From Schizosaccharomyces osmophilus (taxonomy: Eukaryota; Ascomycota; Schizosaccharomycetes; Schizosaccharomycetales; Schizosaccharomycetaceae), in assembly GCF_027921745.1 (NCBI RefSeq), contig NC_079238.1, forward strand, positions 1,240,001 to 1,304,000: a stretch of DNA of 64,000 bases, read 5' to 3'. The position numbers and the translations under genes were made by a program. The notes under the pieces were generated by a model that was not told the origin of the DNA, made no database searches, and saw only the letters and a program-made list of their open reading frames with translations. Shown here piece after piece: positions 1-8,661 of this stretch; within the stretch, counting starts at the first letter, position 1, and every line of letters begins with the position of its first letter.

Positions 1-75
1 CCATTATATTCATTGTACTTTCTACAAACATAAAACAAATTCATCTCGTCTATGCATCATTTAAGAACATTATCA

Positions 76-1335
76 TTAAAATGGATGAACACGGACGACT
101 GCACGTCCAATATATTCGACGACGTGTCCGGAAGTAGGCAGAGGATCATGATTGCTGAACGTGAGCGAAAATGAACTAGGGAATTCATTCGGCAAGTGAG
201 ATGCGACAAAGCTATGAAGGTCATGAATTTTATCTTCTTTAGAGAATTCATGGTATAGGGGCTTACCATCACCAAAATCAAATTTAACGGTCGCCGTGGA
301 TGGGTAAGTCTTTGGAGCATTTGAGCTAATCGTCCGAGAAGGTTGACTCGCTCTTTTTCGAAGAATATTTTGGTAAAGCTCCAGCTGGCTTTTGGAAGGC
401 TCTAGATCGTATTCATCCTGCTCTCTTTCACTTTTCTTTTCTTTTTTGACTTTGCTCATCATTGATCCTAAAATATTTTTGCTATTAAATCCTTTTGAGT
501 TTGAATTATCACTTGCTCGTGACGAATCCTGCAGACTTGGAGCTTCAATATCGGCGGCAGATGGGCTTGGCTCCTTCAAAGTTTCGAGTATAGCTTCTTT
601 TTTTTCCAAAGTTGACGGTTCCTCTTTTGGTGATGAGCCGATACTAGTCGGCTCAACTTTGGGGGTTTTTGCCTCTGGTGTAATTTCCCTGGTAGAAGGT
701 GCTATATCCACAGATTCTTTAACATGATATAAACCTTGCATATAAGGTGCTTTTTCAGGAGGTGAGTCTGAAGAATTGCTGTCTACGTTAGAATTAGGAG
801 ATGCAATCACTCTGTTAGGTTTTGTAGTTTCTATAGCTGGTTCGCTTGATTTAGGAATTAGACGAATGAGAACACTACCTTCATTCAAACCAAAGAATGA
901 AAGCGGTTGCTGAAACTCGGTTTCACGATATGCTCGTCCATTGATTAAAACATGGTCAACATTGGAAAGGAAAGAATGCTTATCCAACAAATGGAGCAAG
1001 ATATTTTGTGACGAAATCTGATCCACAACCCTCGGAAATCCAGGCATTTGAAGAGCAACTTTGAGTTGTCCACCAGATGCTGAAGATGATCCAGGTGACG
1101 CGTTGGATGGTTGTCGTGACTCCTTCAGTGTTAATTTGGACCCTTGCGAAAGGCCAGAATGCCGCATTAACGTCGAAAGATCTAGCTTTTTATCATTATG
1201 CAATAATTCCAAACGACTCCAGTCTGAAAATCCTAGTTTTTGGTATGAAGCAAGAACAACCTCTTGTAGCGGCGCAGAAGGCGTTAGTTTTACAGGATGC
1301 TTTTGAAACCCTTTACAGGCAAATACTGTAGTCAT
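76..1335 (-). CDS. ubx4: UBX-domain Cdc48 cofactor Ubx4 (TUG/ASPSCR1 family)
   Basis: Single-exon gene of 419 residues. The N-terminus (about residues 4-75) has the TUG-type ubiquitin-like fold that opens human ASPSCR1. A second ubiquitin-like stretch at about 92-163 ends in the family-typical LNEGSVLIRL. After a long Ser/Pro/Glu-rich linker, the C-terminal 80 or so residues form a UBX domain, which in this family docks on the p97/Cdc48 ATPase. Family knowledge: TUG-type proteins bind and remodel Cdc48 hexamers and link them to ubiquitin or membrane substrates. The ATG at 1333-1335 is the first in frame and gives the full TUG domain. The gene is divergent from the tRNA-Tyr/rib7 side. The S. 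pombe name rests on product plus remembered gene order. Confidence 0.88.
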   Translation of the reverse strand: MTTVFACKGFQKHPVKLTPSAPLQEVVLASYQKLGFSDWSRLELLHNDKKLDLSTLMRHSGLSQGSKLTLKESRQPSNASPGSSSASGGQLKVALQMPGFPRVVDQISSQNILLHLLDKHSFLSNVDHVLINGRAYRETEFQQPLSFFGLNEGSVLIRLIPKSSEPAIETTKPNRVIASPNSNVDSNSSDSPPEKAPYMQGLYHVKESVDIAPSTREITPEAKTPKVEPTSIGSSPKEEPSTLEKKEAILETLKEPSPSAADIEAPSLQDSSRASDNSNSKGFNSKNILGSMMSKVKKEKKSEREQDEYDLEPSKSQLELYQNILRKRASQPSRTISSNAPKTYPSTATVKFDFGDGKPLYHEFSKEDKIHDLHSFVASHLPNEFPSSFSLTFSNHDPLPTSGHVVEYIGRAVVRVHPF

Positions 1336-1430
1336 CGCTTTTCTTCAATTCTTTAGCAAGACTACGACTTTCCGCACAATGGGATTGGTTTTAGAAACCA
1401 CTCTGTTTGCTCAGACGAATTCAATAATAC

Positions 1431-1451
1431 AGGTAACGTCAATCGTTACCT
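1431..1451. repeat. Perfect 8-bp inverted repeat upstream of ubx4
   Basis: AGGTAACG, a 5-nt spacer, then CGTTACCT. It lies about 95-115 bp upstream of the ubx4 ATG, where a dimeric regulator could bind. The spacer side also reads ATTGACGTT on the minus strand, which resembles half of an ATF/CREB site. The function is inferred only. Confidence 0.45.
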
Positions 1452-1774
1452 ATGGTCGACGTATGGAAAAGCAAAGTAAAACTGCGAATAGAGAGTAAAT
1501 AGAGACAGACTAATCCTTTTATTCTATTTCTTTTTCTCTGATTGAAATTCTTTGAATAAAAAGTATGTAACGTAGAGCCATGTAACAACTGCTAATGGGA
1601 ATGCAGAGTGGGCTTTTCCTTGATCTGTTTATATAAGTATTGTGTAAGAGTTAGTAGAAAAAATAAAAAGCGTGAAAATAGGACTTCACTGTCAGAATTT
1701 TTAAGATAATTTTCTAAAAAAAATAATCAATTGATTGAGACTAGCCCAATTGGTTTCCTTGTGAAATAATGCTT

Positions 1775-1796
1775 CTTGTTTACTTACTTTGTTTAC
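1775..1796 (-). promoter_or_regulatory. Tandem forkhead-type motifs (GTAAACAAA, GTAAACAAG)
   Basis: Two copies of the fission-yeast forkhead core GTAAACA lie 13 bp apart in the same direction, 440-460 bp upstream of ubx4 and just beyond the tRNA terminator. Fkh2 and Mei4 bind such cores, but ubx4 is not known to me as a target, so this may be chance. Confidence 0.25.
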
Positions 1797-1829
1797 GACA
1801 CCTAAAAATAAATTTCCCTACTTTTCCTG

Positions 1830-1831
<2 letters not shown>

Positions 1832-1860
<29 letters not shown>
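1832..1860. repeat. Homopolymer run of 29 A
   Basis: Uninterrupted A29 (T29 on the minus strand), 27 bp beyond the 3' end of the tRNA-Tyr gene. Such tracts exclude nucleosomes and could also be a back-up Pol III stop. The exact length may be a sequencing artefact. Confidence 0.8.
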
Positions 1861-1862
<2 letters not shown>

Positions 1863-1880
1863 ATTCGCATAAAAAAGTTA

Positions 1881-1886
1881 AAAAAA
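1881..1886 (-). terminator. Pol III T6 terminator of tRNA-Tyr
   Basis: Six T on the minus strand directly follow the discriminator base of the tRNA gene, the usual Pol III stop. Confidence 0.85.
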
Positions 1887-1970
1887 TCTCTCGAGCCAGA
1901 TTCGAACTAGCGACCAACCGGTATCTTGAACATTACAGCCGGATGTGATAACCAACTACACCATCGAGAG
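1887..1970 (-). tRNA. tRNA-Tyr (GTA anticodon) with a 10-nt intron
   Basis: Folds as a complete cloverleaf read on the minus strand. The 7-bp acceptor stem is perfect (CTCTCGA with TCGAGAG), with a D arm containing GTAGTTGGTTATCAC and a T arm with GGTCGCTAGTTCGAATCT. The anticodon loop is CTGTAA + A, with the GTA anticodon at 1936-1934. The anticodon stem is CCGG paired with CCGG. A 10-nt insert at 1923-1932 follows position 37, the canonical place for tRNA introns; tRNA-Tyr genes in fungi are normally intron-bearing. The mature RNA would be 74 nt before CCA addition. The discriminator is A. Confidence 0.95.
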
Positions 1971-1987
1971 AACTGTTGATATAGCTC

Positions 1988-1993
1988 TTTATA
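1988..1993 (-). promoter_or_regulatory. Upstream TATA box of tRNA-Tyr
   Basis: TATAAA on the minus strand, ending 17 bp before the first base of the tRNA. Fission-yeast tRNA genes are known to need an upstream TATA element in addition to the internal A and B boxes, and this fits in place and sequence. Confidence 0.6.
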
Positions 1994-2168
1994 AAAACAA
2001 TATGTAATACAAAACTAGTTTCTTCTGACAATGTGAAATCCAGTCTAACTCTACTCATAGACTGAAATAGGTAACCCTGCAACGGTTAAGATTCCTCCAA
2101 ATTGGGGTTTTCTTGAAGATATAAAAAAAGACTATTGCTAGAATTTCTAGCTGTGTGCGAAGCTTTCG

Positions 2169-2966
2169 ATGGAAGTGAAACCAGCAATCTTCCCTCACGA
2201 ACAAAAAAACCATGTCTTGTTAACATGGGCACAGTCAATGAATGGGAAAATTGGATATAAAAATTATTCAGATGATGAGAAAGGAAATTTATTTCTAGGG
2301 CAATTGAAGATATCCTGCAAAGAATCTTTTCGTATGACGCATGGACTGCGAGCTTCGTTTGATGCCATTATGGTGGGCAGTAATACTGTTCGGAATGACA
2401 ATCCCAGCCTCACTTGTCGATACCCTCACCCAGAAGATTCCACATGTTTGGCTCCTCTTTCCATGCAGCCTATTCCCATCATCATTGACTCGCACCTTTC
2501 TCTAAATTATGCTTCCCTGAAGGTGATGGAGTTGGCGCGCTGTGGCCTAACAAAGGCCCCATGGATCGTTGTTGCTCCTAGCGTTATACAAAGGAAAACG
2601 AAAGATGCTCAATTACAGGAGAGATGGAATTGCATTGAGCATTACGGCGGTCAAATCTTTGTTCGAGATCAAGAATATCCAGAGAACTGGAAGGATTATG
2701 TACATTTGGAGAAGCTCCAGAGTAATGGCGCCTCAAGGATTATGGTAGAAGGAGGAGCGACCTTATTAAGAAAGGCATTTGAATCTAATTCATTCGATTC
2801 CCTCGTAGTCACGATTGCACCAAAGATGTTTTCTGATGAAGAAACAATAGGAATCTCTTATTTGAAACATCTCAACTTGAATCATGCTTTATGGATTCCA
2901 TGTGGATCTGATATTTTATTGACTACATACAAACATTTTCCAATGGAATTGTTGCAATTGAAGTGA
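2169..2966 (+). CDS. rib7: Riboflavin-pathway reductase Rib7 (RibD C-terminal family)
   Basis: Single-exon protein of 265 residues. It is recognised as the 2,5-diamino-6-ribosylamino-pyrimidinone 5'-phosphate reductase, which reduces the ribosyl side chain to ribityl with NADPH early in riboflavin synthesis. Family marks: the opening LTWAQSMNGKIG (about 18-29), VGSNTVRNDNPSLTCR (about 71-86) and the cofactor-loop MVEGGA (192-197). The length is that of yeast Rib7, without the deaminase domain fused in bacterial RibD. The ATG at 2169 is the first in frame. It lies downstream of, and divergent from, the tRNA. No regulatory site was recognised. Confidence 0.85.
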   Translation: MEVKPAIFPHEQKNHVLLTWAQSMNGKIGYKNYSDDEKGNLFLGQLKISCKESFRMTHGLRASFDAIMVGSNTVRNDNPSLTCRYPHPEDSTCLAPLSMQPIPIIIDSHLSLNYASLKVMELARCGLTKAPWIVVAPSVIQRKTKDAQLQERWNCIEHYGGQIFVRDQEYPENWKDYVHLEKLQSNGASRIMVEGGATLLRKAFESNSFDSLVVTIAPKMFSDEETIGISYLKHLNLNHALWIPCGSDILLTTYKHFPMELLQLK

Positions 2967-3418
2967 AATGACTGGATATTTCAGGTTGACACAGATACAT
3001 CTTTGTTATATTTATGATTTCTGTTGAAGGAAAAGAGCGGATTTGCCATTGGGCTACTAGTATTATTGTGTGAGATGACATGAATGGCTCCAAGTTGGCA
3101 TTACAAGATGCTCAGAACACCAAAAGGGTTGTGTTTGGTCACATTCGAAAATACTTGATTGTTATATAATACTACTCTGAAGCGGTTAACTATGATGCGT
3201 AGATGGTAGAAATATCTTGAAAAAATGTATTCCTTTTCCATCCTAAAAAGAGTGATTCAATGGAGGGATCTAAACTCCCAAAACATTTCCAACAAAGGAT
3301 GTAGTAGTTAAAAAAACGATCATAAAAAGGAGGGTTCATTTCTCTTTTGAAATCTGCCTACTTTTCTCACTCGACTTTATTTAATCGTAGGTACCGATCT
3401 TCCATACAATTATACACT
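2967..3418. other. Intergenic: rib7 3' region and promoter of the FAHD1-like gene
   Basis: AT-rich, with no coding-like frame and no recognised element. Confidence 0.5.
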
Positions 3419-4263
3419 ATGTTGTCTCGAGCAAGTAAAATTCTGTGTATTGGAAGAAACTATACGTAAGTAATTTTTTAAGAGATATTTTGAAGGTTTG
3501 AATATGGTCTTGGAAGTCTTCAAGTAGGCGACTGCAGAGAAACGAGGTACCTGTACCTTTGGACATTCTAAAGTCAGGATTTCAACACTTCTTCATAACT
3601 AGGGATCATGGTATAGGACTAGTTTACTGATAAGAAATAACTATTAGTGCGCACATTCGTGAATTGAAAAATGCTGTTCCCAAAAAGCCCTTCTTCTTCT
3701 TAAAGCCCCCGAGTGCAATTGTTGAGCCCGGCAAAGGAAAATTACTAATTCCATCAGATGTTCAAGCACATTACGAAGTTGAGCTTGGGCTTGTTATAGG
3801 CTCCAAGCTGCCTGCTCGTCAACCCATTTTTCACTCCAAATGGACAGAGGCTATTGCTGGATACTTTGTAGGAATAGACGTTACCGCACGCAACCTTCAA
3901 AATGAAGCTAAGAAGGCAGGACTTCCTTGGTCTTTCTGCAAAGGATACGATACATTCTTGCCGGTGGGTCCCTTCATCCCAAAACACCAGGTTCCTGACC
4001 CTCACAATGTCATCGTCGAGCTTTCTCAAAATGATAAAGTCGTTCAGCATGAAAACACTTCATTGATGCTAAATCGTATTCCAAAAATCTTGGACAGTAT
4101 TACGGAGACCATGACTTTGCAACCTGGTGACCTGATACTGACTGGAACACCGAAAGGTGTTGGAAAAGTGTTTGCAAAAGACGTTCTTTCAGCTCGACTC
4201 TTAAGTGCTGAAGGAAATGAAATAACCCCTAGTGCTTTCTCCATACAAGCGGATGTCGTTTGA
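3419..4263 (+). CDS. Fumarylacetoacetate-hydrolase family protein (FAHD1/Fmp41 type)
   Basis: Two exons, 3419-3465 and 3648-4263, encode 220 residues. The 182-nt intron has GTAAGT, a CTGAT branch point and a TAG end. Splicing restores the family N-terminus CIGRNYTAHIRELKNA, which the second exon alone lacks. The family pattern places the metal ligands at E59 and E61 (in HYEVELG) and D93 (GIDVTAR). H18 and E21 match the lid His/Glu pair of FAHD1, and K114 sits in FCKGYD. FAHD1 enzymes hydrolyse acylpyruvates and decarboxylate oxaloacetate, usually in mitochondria. The N-terminus is short and not a clear presequence. The exact substrate in yeast is not known to me. Confidence 0.87.
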
Positions 4264-4785
4264 AACTGAGCTATGAAACATGCCACAGTCTTTTTCATCT
4301 AAAGTAAGGCGGAACCGCATTTCTGTTACTAAGAAAGCTTACTATGAATTCTATTCCCATATTTCTAAAAAAAGATTCATGGAATGGAATGTTTGCTACG
4401 AACCGTTCAGCCAAAGTTGCATCGAAAGGACACCCTACCTACTTTCTTTTCATGAGCTGACCGAAAGGTCTTATAATTCCTTTTATTTCTTATAATCTTT
4501 ATGAACATGTAAACTTCTTTCTGCTTCTTTATATGTAAACAAATAAAATTTTGACCAGCAGTCGGAACATCAGATCCCAGTAAATGTCCACGGAGTAAAT
4601 TAGTTGCGAAGAGATAAATTCACAAAAAAATTGTATCAAAAGAATATATTTATCTTTTCTTTTTTCTTTATTCAGGTTGAATTCAGTATTTTGAGGAAAC
4701 CTCAATTTGACGTTCGCAAATATCAAAGAACAAAAACAAGTTGAACAAAAGTTGCGAATAGACAACTATTTTCTTTTAAAGCAAT
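4264..4785. other. Intergenic: car2 promoter region
   Basis: AT-rich sequence with one GTAAACAAATA motif (4535-4545). A 71-codon open frame just after the previous stop has no coding character. Confidence 0.5.
4535..4545 (+). promoter_or_regulatory. FLEX/forkhead-like motif upstream of car2
   Basis: GTAAACAAATA matches the FLEX core bound by the meiotic forkhead factor Mei4 or by Fkh2. It lies about 240 bp upstream of the car2 ATG. Use by car2 is unproven; one such match is not rare in AT-rich DNA. Confidence 0.3.
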
Positions 4786-6099
4786 ATGACTCAAGCAAAT
4801 ATGAAGAGCACATATTCTTCAACGGAAATCCAAAAGTTGGAGCATGATTACGCTGCTCACAACTACCACCCTTTGCCAGTTTGTTTTTCCAAGGCTGAGG
4901 GCGCTAAAGTATGGGATCCTGAAGGAAAGGAGTATTTGGACTTTCTCTCGGCTTACTCCGCTGTCAATCAAGGACATTGCCATCCCAAGATCGTTGGTGC
5001 TTTAATAGAGCAAGCTCAACGTGTCACTTTGAGCTCTCGTGCATTCTACAATGATAAGTTTGGTCCTTTTGCCAAATATACCACTGAATACTTTGGCTAT
5101 GAGATGGTTATTCCCATGAACACTGGTGCTGAAGCCGTTGAAACTGCCTGCAAACTTGCACGTCTTTGGGGTTACAAGCAAAAGAAGATTGCCGATAACG
5201 AGGCCATTATCCTCTCCTGTGTCGATAACTTCCATGGTCGTACAATGGGCATCATTTCTATGTCCACTGACCCTGAAGCCCGTGATAACTACGGTCCCTA
5301 CTTGCCAAATGTCGGCCCTAAAGTCGAGGGTTCTGACCGCGTCTTGCGTTACAACAACTTGGACGACTTAAAGTTCTTCCTTGAAAACTATGGCCCTAGA
5401 GTTGCTGGTTTCTTAGTTGAACCTATCCAGGGTGAAGCCGGTGTTGTTGTTCCTGATGATGACTACTTGAGAACTGCTTACGAATTGTGCAAGGCTCATA
5501 ATGTCTTGTTTATCGCAGACGAAGTCCAAACCGGTATTGCTCGTACGGGTAAGATGCTTTGTATCGAACACTCTGGTGTCAAGCCAGATATGGTTATTCT
5601 CGGAAAGGCTATTTCTGGCGGTGTTTACCCCGTCAGTGCCGTACTCTCATCCAAGGAAATTATGCTCAACTTTGAACCCGGTACCCACGGATCCACTTAT
5701 GGTGGTAATCCTCTTGGTGCTGCTGTAGCCCTTGCTGCCTTACAGGTTGTCAAAGACGAAAACTTGGTCGAACGTGCTGCAGTATTGGGTAAAAAGTTTC
5801 GCAATGCTCTCAATGACTCCAAGTCTCCTCTTCTTCAAGTCGCTCGTGGTCGTGGTCTCTTGAATGCTATCGTCATTGACGAAACCAAGGCTAATGGCCG
5901 TACAGCCTGGGACTTGTGCTTGATTATGCGCTCCCGAGGTGTATTGGCCAAGCCAACTCATGGAAATATCATTCGCCTTGCTCCTCCCTTGGTCATCTCT
6001 GAAGAGGACCTGATGAAGGGCGTTGAAATCATCAAACAAGCTTTGGTTGAACTCCCAACCATCGATATGACTCCCTTCGCAGAGAACCCAATTCATTGA
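4786..6099 (+). CDS. car2: Ornithine aminotransferase Car2
   Basis: Single-exon protein of 437 residues, a class-III PLP-dependent aminotransferase. It moves the delta-amino group of ornithine to 2-oxoglutarate, giving glutamate semialdehyde and glutamate, the second step of arginine breakdown in the cytosol. Visible marks: the ornithine-aminotransferase opening [36 protein letters not shown], the PLP-contact aspartate in [13 protein letters not shown], and the Schiff-base lysine K274 in LGKAISGG. Codon use is biased (GGT, GTT, ACT, GCC, AAG), more so than in neighbouring genes, which suggests high expression. The length matches the eukaryotic enzyme. Confidence 0.95.
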   Translation: MTQANMKSTYSSTEIQKLEHDYAAHNYHPLPVCFSKAEGAKVWDPEGKEYLDFLSAYSAVNQGHCHPKIVGALIEQAQRVTLSSRAFYNDKFGPFAKYTTEYFGYEMVIPMNTGAEAVETACKLARLWGYKQKKIADNEAIILSCVDNFHGRTMGIISMSTDPEARDNYGPYLPNVGPKVEGSDRVLRYNNLDDLKFFLENYGPRVAGFLVEPIQGEAGVVVPDDDYLRTAYELCKAHNVLFIADEVQTGIARTGKMLCIEHSGVKPDMVILGKAISGGVYPVSAVLSSKEIMLNFEPGTHGSTYGGNPLGAAVALAALQVVKDENLVERAAVLGKKFRNALNDSKSPLLQVARGRGLLNAIVIDETKANGRTAWDLCLIMRSRGVLAKPTHGNIIRLAPPLVISEEDLMKGVEIIKQALVELPTIDMTPFAENPIH

Positions 6100-6726
6100 A
6101 TGGCCGGGTTGATGGGTTAAAAGATGAAGGAAAAAAAGGTAATATTCATGATAATTCACTGGATTTACAGTCGTTACTCTTCTATTTACATGTATAGAAC
6201 GAGTTGAGTTGATGAATGTAAATAAAATAATTAATCTGCTTAACAGCTAGTTGAAATGAAATCGTGTAAAATATACTTTAGTCAGAACTCGCCATTTTGG
6301 TTTTTTGAATAAAAAAAAAAAAGAACAAACTTGTACAGTTTACGGAATTCATGCAAGGAACAGTTTATGGTTAAAACACCTTGTTTCATGGATTAACATA
6401 CGAAGACTTGCACGAGAAGCTTAGGAACTTACTCAGTATATATCGTCTAGAGCTAAAGTGTGATTGTTTCCTTTTCTTTTTAAAAAGTATTATGTGAAGG
6501 TTTCGATTCACTGCGCATACAGTAATTGCAAAACTCTGAATTCGTCCATGCATTCGTAGAACAAGAAAAAAAAGAAAAATAGGAAATTTACGAAATGTTT
6601 ATGCTAAATTACAAAACTCTTCAAAAAATAATAAAGTGAACCAAAGGTCTAAAGAGTACTTCTAGTCTTCTCCAAAATCGCTTGCTGGCGGAAAACCTTA
6701 ATTCTGTTCGTACTTTACGTATAAAA
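6100..6726. other. Intergenic: car2 3' region and promoter of the methyltransferase gene
   Basis: Contains AATAAAA-type polyadenylation signals near 6221-6229 for car2, and AT-rich promoter sequence. Nothing else seen. Confidence 0.5.
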
Positions 6727-7785
6727 ATGAGTAAAAAGCAAGCTTCTTCTGTACGTGATGCAAACTTTTCCATCAACGAGACATTTGGAGGCCGTTTACT
6801 GAAGGAAGAAGACCAAGTTTTTGATTTTAATGCCTGGTACGTCTAATAGCCATTGTGAGGATAAATAATTATAACTAAACCATTTAAGGGATCATGTAGA
6901 ATGGGACGAAGAGCATTTGTCCATGGCCGAGAAAAGGATTGCGGAGCAAAAGGAAAACCCGGTTGTAAATAAAGACGAATATATGGCAAATCCGAATGAG
7001 TATTGGGATAGGTTCTATGAGAAAAATGAAGGAAACTTTTTTATGAACCGAAGATGGATTGCTCAGGAATTCCCAGACTTACTTCAACTTGTACAACCTG
7101 ATATTGGACAAAAAGTGCTGCTAGAAGTAGGGTGTGGTGCAGGTAATACCATATGGCCTATATTAGCAGAGAATAAAAACAAAGAACTCAAAGTTTACCC
7201 TGTGGACTATTCCAAGAAGGCTATTGATGTCGTGTATCAAAATCCTCTATACGATCCCAACCATTGTCATGCATCTGTATGGGATTTAGCTGGACCAACG
7301 TTACCAGAAGGGCTTACCGAAAATTCTACAGATGCAGTTACCTTGATATTTTGTTTTTCTGCACTTTCACCTGATCAATGGAACCAAGCTGTTGACAATC
7401 TGTACCGAGTACTAAAGCCTGGGGGAGTTATCTTTTTCCGTGATTATGGACGTTTGGATTTGACTCAGTTACGAGCAAAAAAGAATAGGTATTTGGATGA
7501 AAATTTCTATATTCGTGGTGATGGTACCCGTGTTTACTATCTTGACAATGGTAAGTGGATTTATTTGCAGCTCTTGTACTAATTCTATTTTCAAGATGAG
7601 ATCCAAAAGATATTTGGAGAAAAATTCGAAATCTGTCAAAACGGAGTCGATAAAAGGTAAGTACTAAAATGAAGTGCATCTATGTGAACGTATGTTAACT
7701 AGTATACTTCAGACTGATTGTAAATCGCAAGAAGAAAGTGAAGATGTATCGCTGCTGGCTTCAAGCGAAATTCAGAAAAGAATAA
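6727..7785 (+). CDS. trm140: tRNA m3C32 methyltransferase (Trm140/METTL2 family)
   Basis: Four exons (6727-6836, 6889-7550, 7596-7656, 7713-7785) encode 301 residues. All junctions keep frame and restore family blocks: AWDHVEWDEEH across the first, DNDEIQKIFGEKF across the second, VDKRLIVNRKKKVKMYRCW across the third. Other marks are YWDRFYEKNEGNFFMNRRW and the SAM-binding motif VLLEVGCGAGNT at about 114-125. This family methylates C32 in the anticodon loop of tRNA-Thr and/or tRNA-Ser. S. pombe has two paralogues with divided substrates; gene order suggests this is the one called Trm140, but that assignment is from memory. Confidence 0.82.
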
Positions 7786-7986
7786 TAGTTAGGATTACGC
7801 TGTTTTTGAAAAACTAGGAAAGTGTTTAATAGTCAATTGGTTCGGTGTCTTTTTGTAAATAAAAAAAATAACATAAAATTTATTTCTTCTAATGTACAAC
7901 ATCACTTTCCATCGTAGACTATAAAGAACATTATAAATGAACGGTTCTTTTTTTACACCTTTGAGGTAGCATTTGATGCGTCTAGT

Positions 7987-8379
7987 CTATTGAAAATTGT
8001 TTTCTGTTTCCATAACGCTTTGATCTTCACTCCAACTAGGAGTATCAATGTCATTTGGAATTGGCTTTACTCTTGCGAATGATAATTGTCTGCGCAAGAA
8101 CATTCCAAATTCTCTCGGCGTATAAGAACCCGTTACCGCCATTAATATACACAAAGAAGATGCAAACGTAGAAGCTGTTATAATTGAAGTAGTTGAGAAC
8201 ACTTTCCAGGCAAACAAAGTAGGACGAAATAATAGGTTCATGGTATGATTGGTAGTAAAGAAACGTGGCTTTTTCAAAATTGCTCTTTGCAAAACAATAG
8301 AGGAAGCAAACAATGCAGTGCTAGAAACGGTAAAGACACTGTCTAAAGGTAGAAAACCAGAAAATTGGGAAGAAACCAT
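7987..8379 (-). CDS. Small mitochondrial-type membrane protein, probably Aim11 family
   Basis: From the first in-frame ATG (8377-8379) it encodes 130 residues. There is a hydrophobic segment at about 11-30, a basic hinge QRAILKKPRFF, a second hydrophobic segment at about 62-84, then SYTPREFGMFLRRQL and an acidic tail. The two-segment layout and the T-x-REF motif after segment two resemble yeast Aim11 and, more distantly, TMEM242. I judge this by eye only. The frame stays open 37 codons further upstream (to 8490) without an ATG, so the true start is uncertain: a non-AUG start or a spliced leader is possible. It lies downstream of sap62 on the same strand. Confidence 0.6.
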   Translation of the reverse strand: MVSSQFSGFLPLDSVFTVSSTALFASSIVLQRAILKKPRFFTTNHTMNLLFRPTLFAWKVFSTTSIITASTFASSLCILMAVTGSYTPREFGMFLRRQLSFARVKPIPNDIDTPSWSEDQSVMETENNFQ

Positions 8380-8661
8380 TGCAACCCTTGTCTGTTCAAA
8401 AAAACCTAATTCTGCCAAACTGTAACCCTTAAATAACTTTTTAAATGATATTAAACTTTGTAAACATCCTTTGAATATAATATTGTTCAGTTAATTATCC
8501 TTTTTGGTGAAAAACTCCCCCACTGAGTTCGTGAAGTCGTGTCCTAAAGGAGGTAGGTAGGTAGGACGAAAGAGCAGAAGCGTAGAAAATAGAAAAGGCA
8601 ACAACTGAAGTAATAAACAGGAACCGAATATATTCATCAATTACGTTTATAAATACATGAT

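Larger units (their letters stand above)
1336..1886. other. Intergenic: ubx4 upstream region
   Basis: Holds the ubx4 promoter and 5' leader. It contains a perfect 8-bp inverted repeat (1431-1451), two forkhead-type cores on the minus strand (1775-1783, 1788-1796) and a run of 29 A at 1832-1860. No frame here looks coding. Confidence 0.6.

Noticed and set aside
4280-4495. 71-codon frame just after the FAHD1-like stop
   Set aside because: Lies in the 3' region and has no recognisable feature.
8552-8565. GGTA tetranucleotide repeat between the Aim11-like gene and sap62
   Set aside because: Only about three and a half units; too short to be a meaningful microsatellite.
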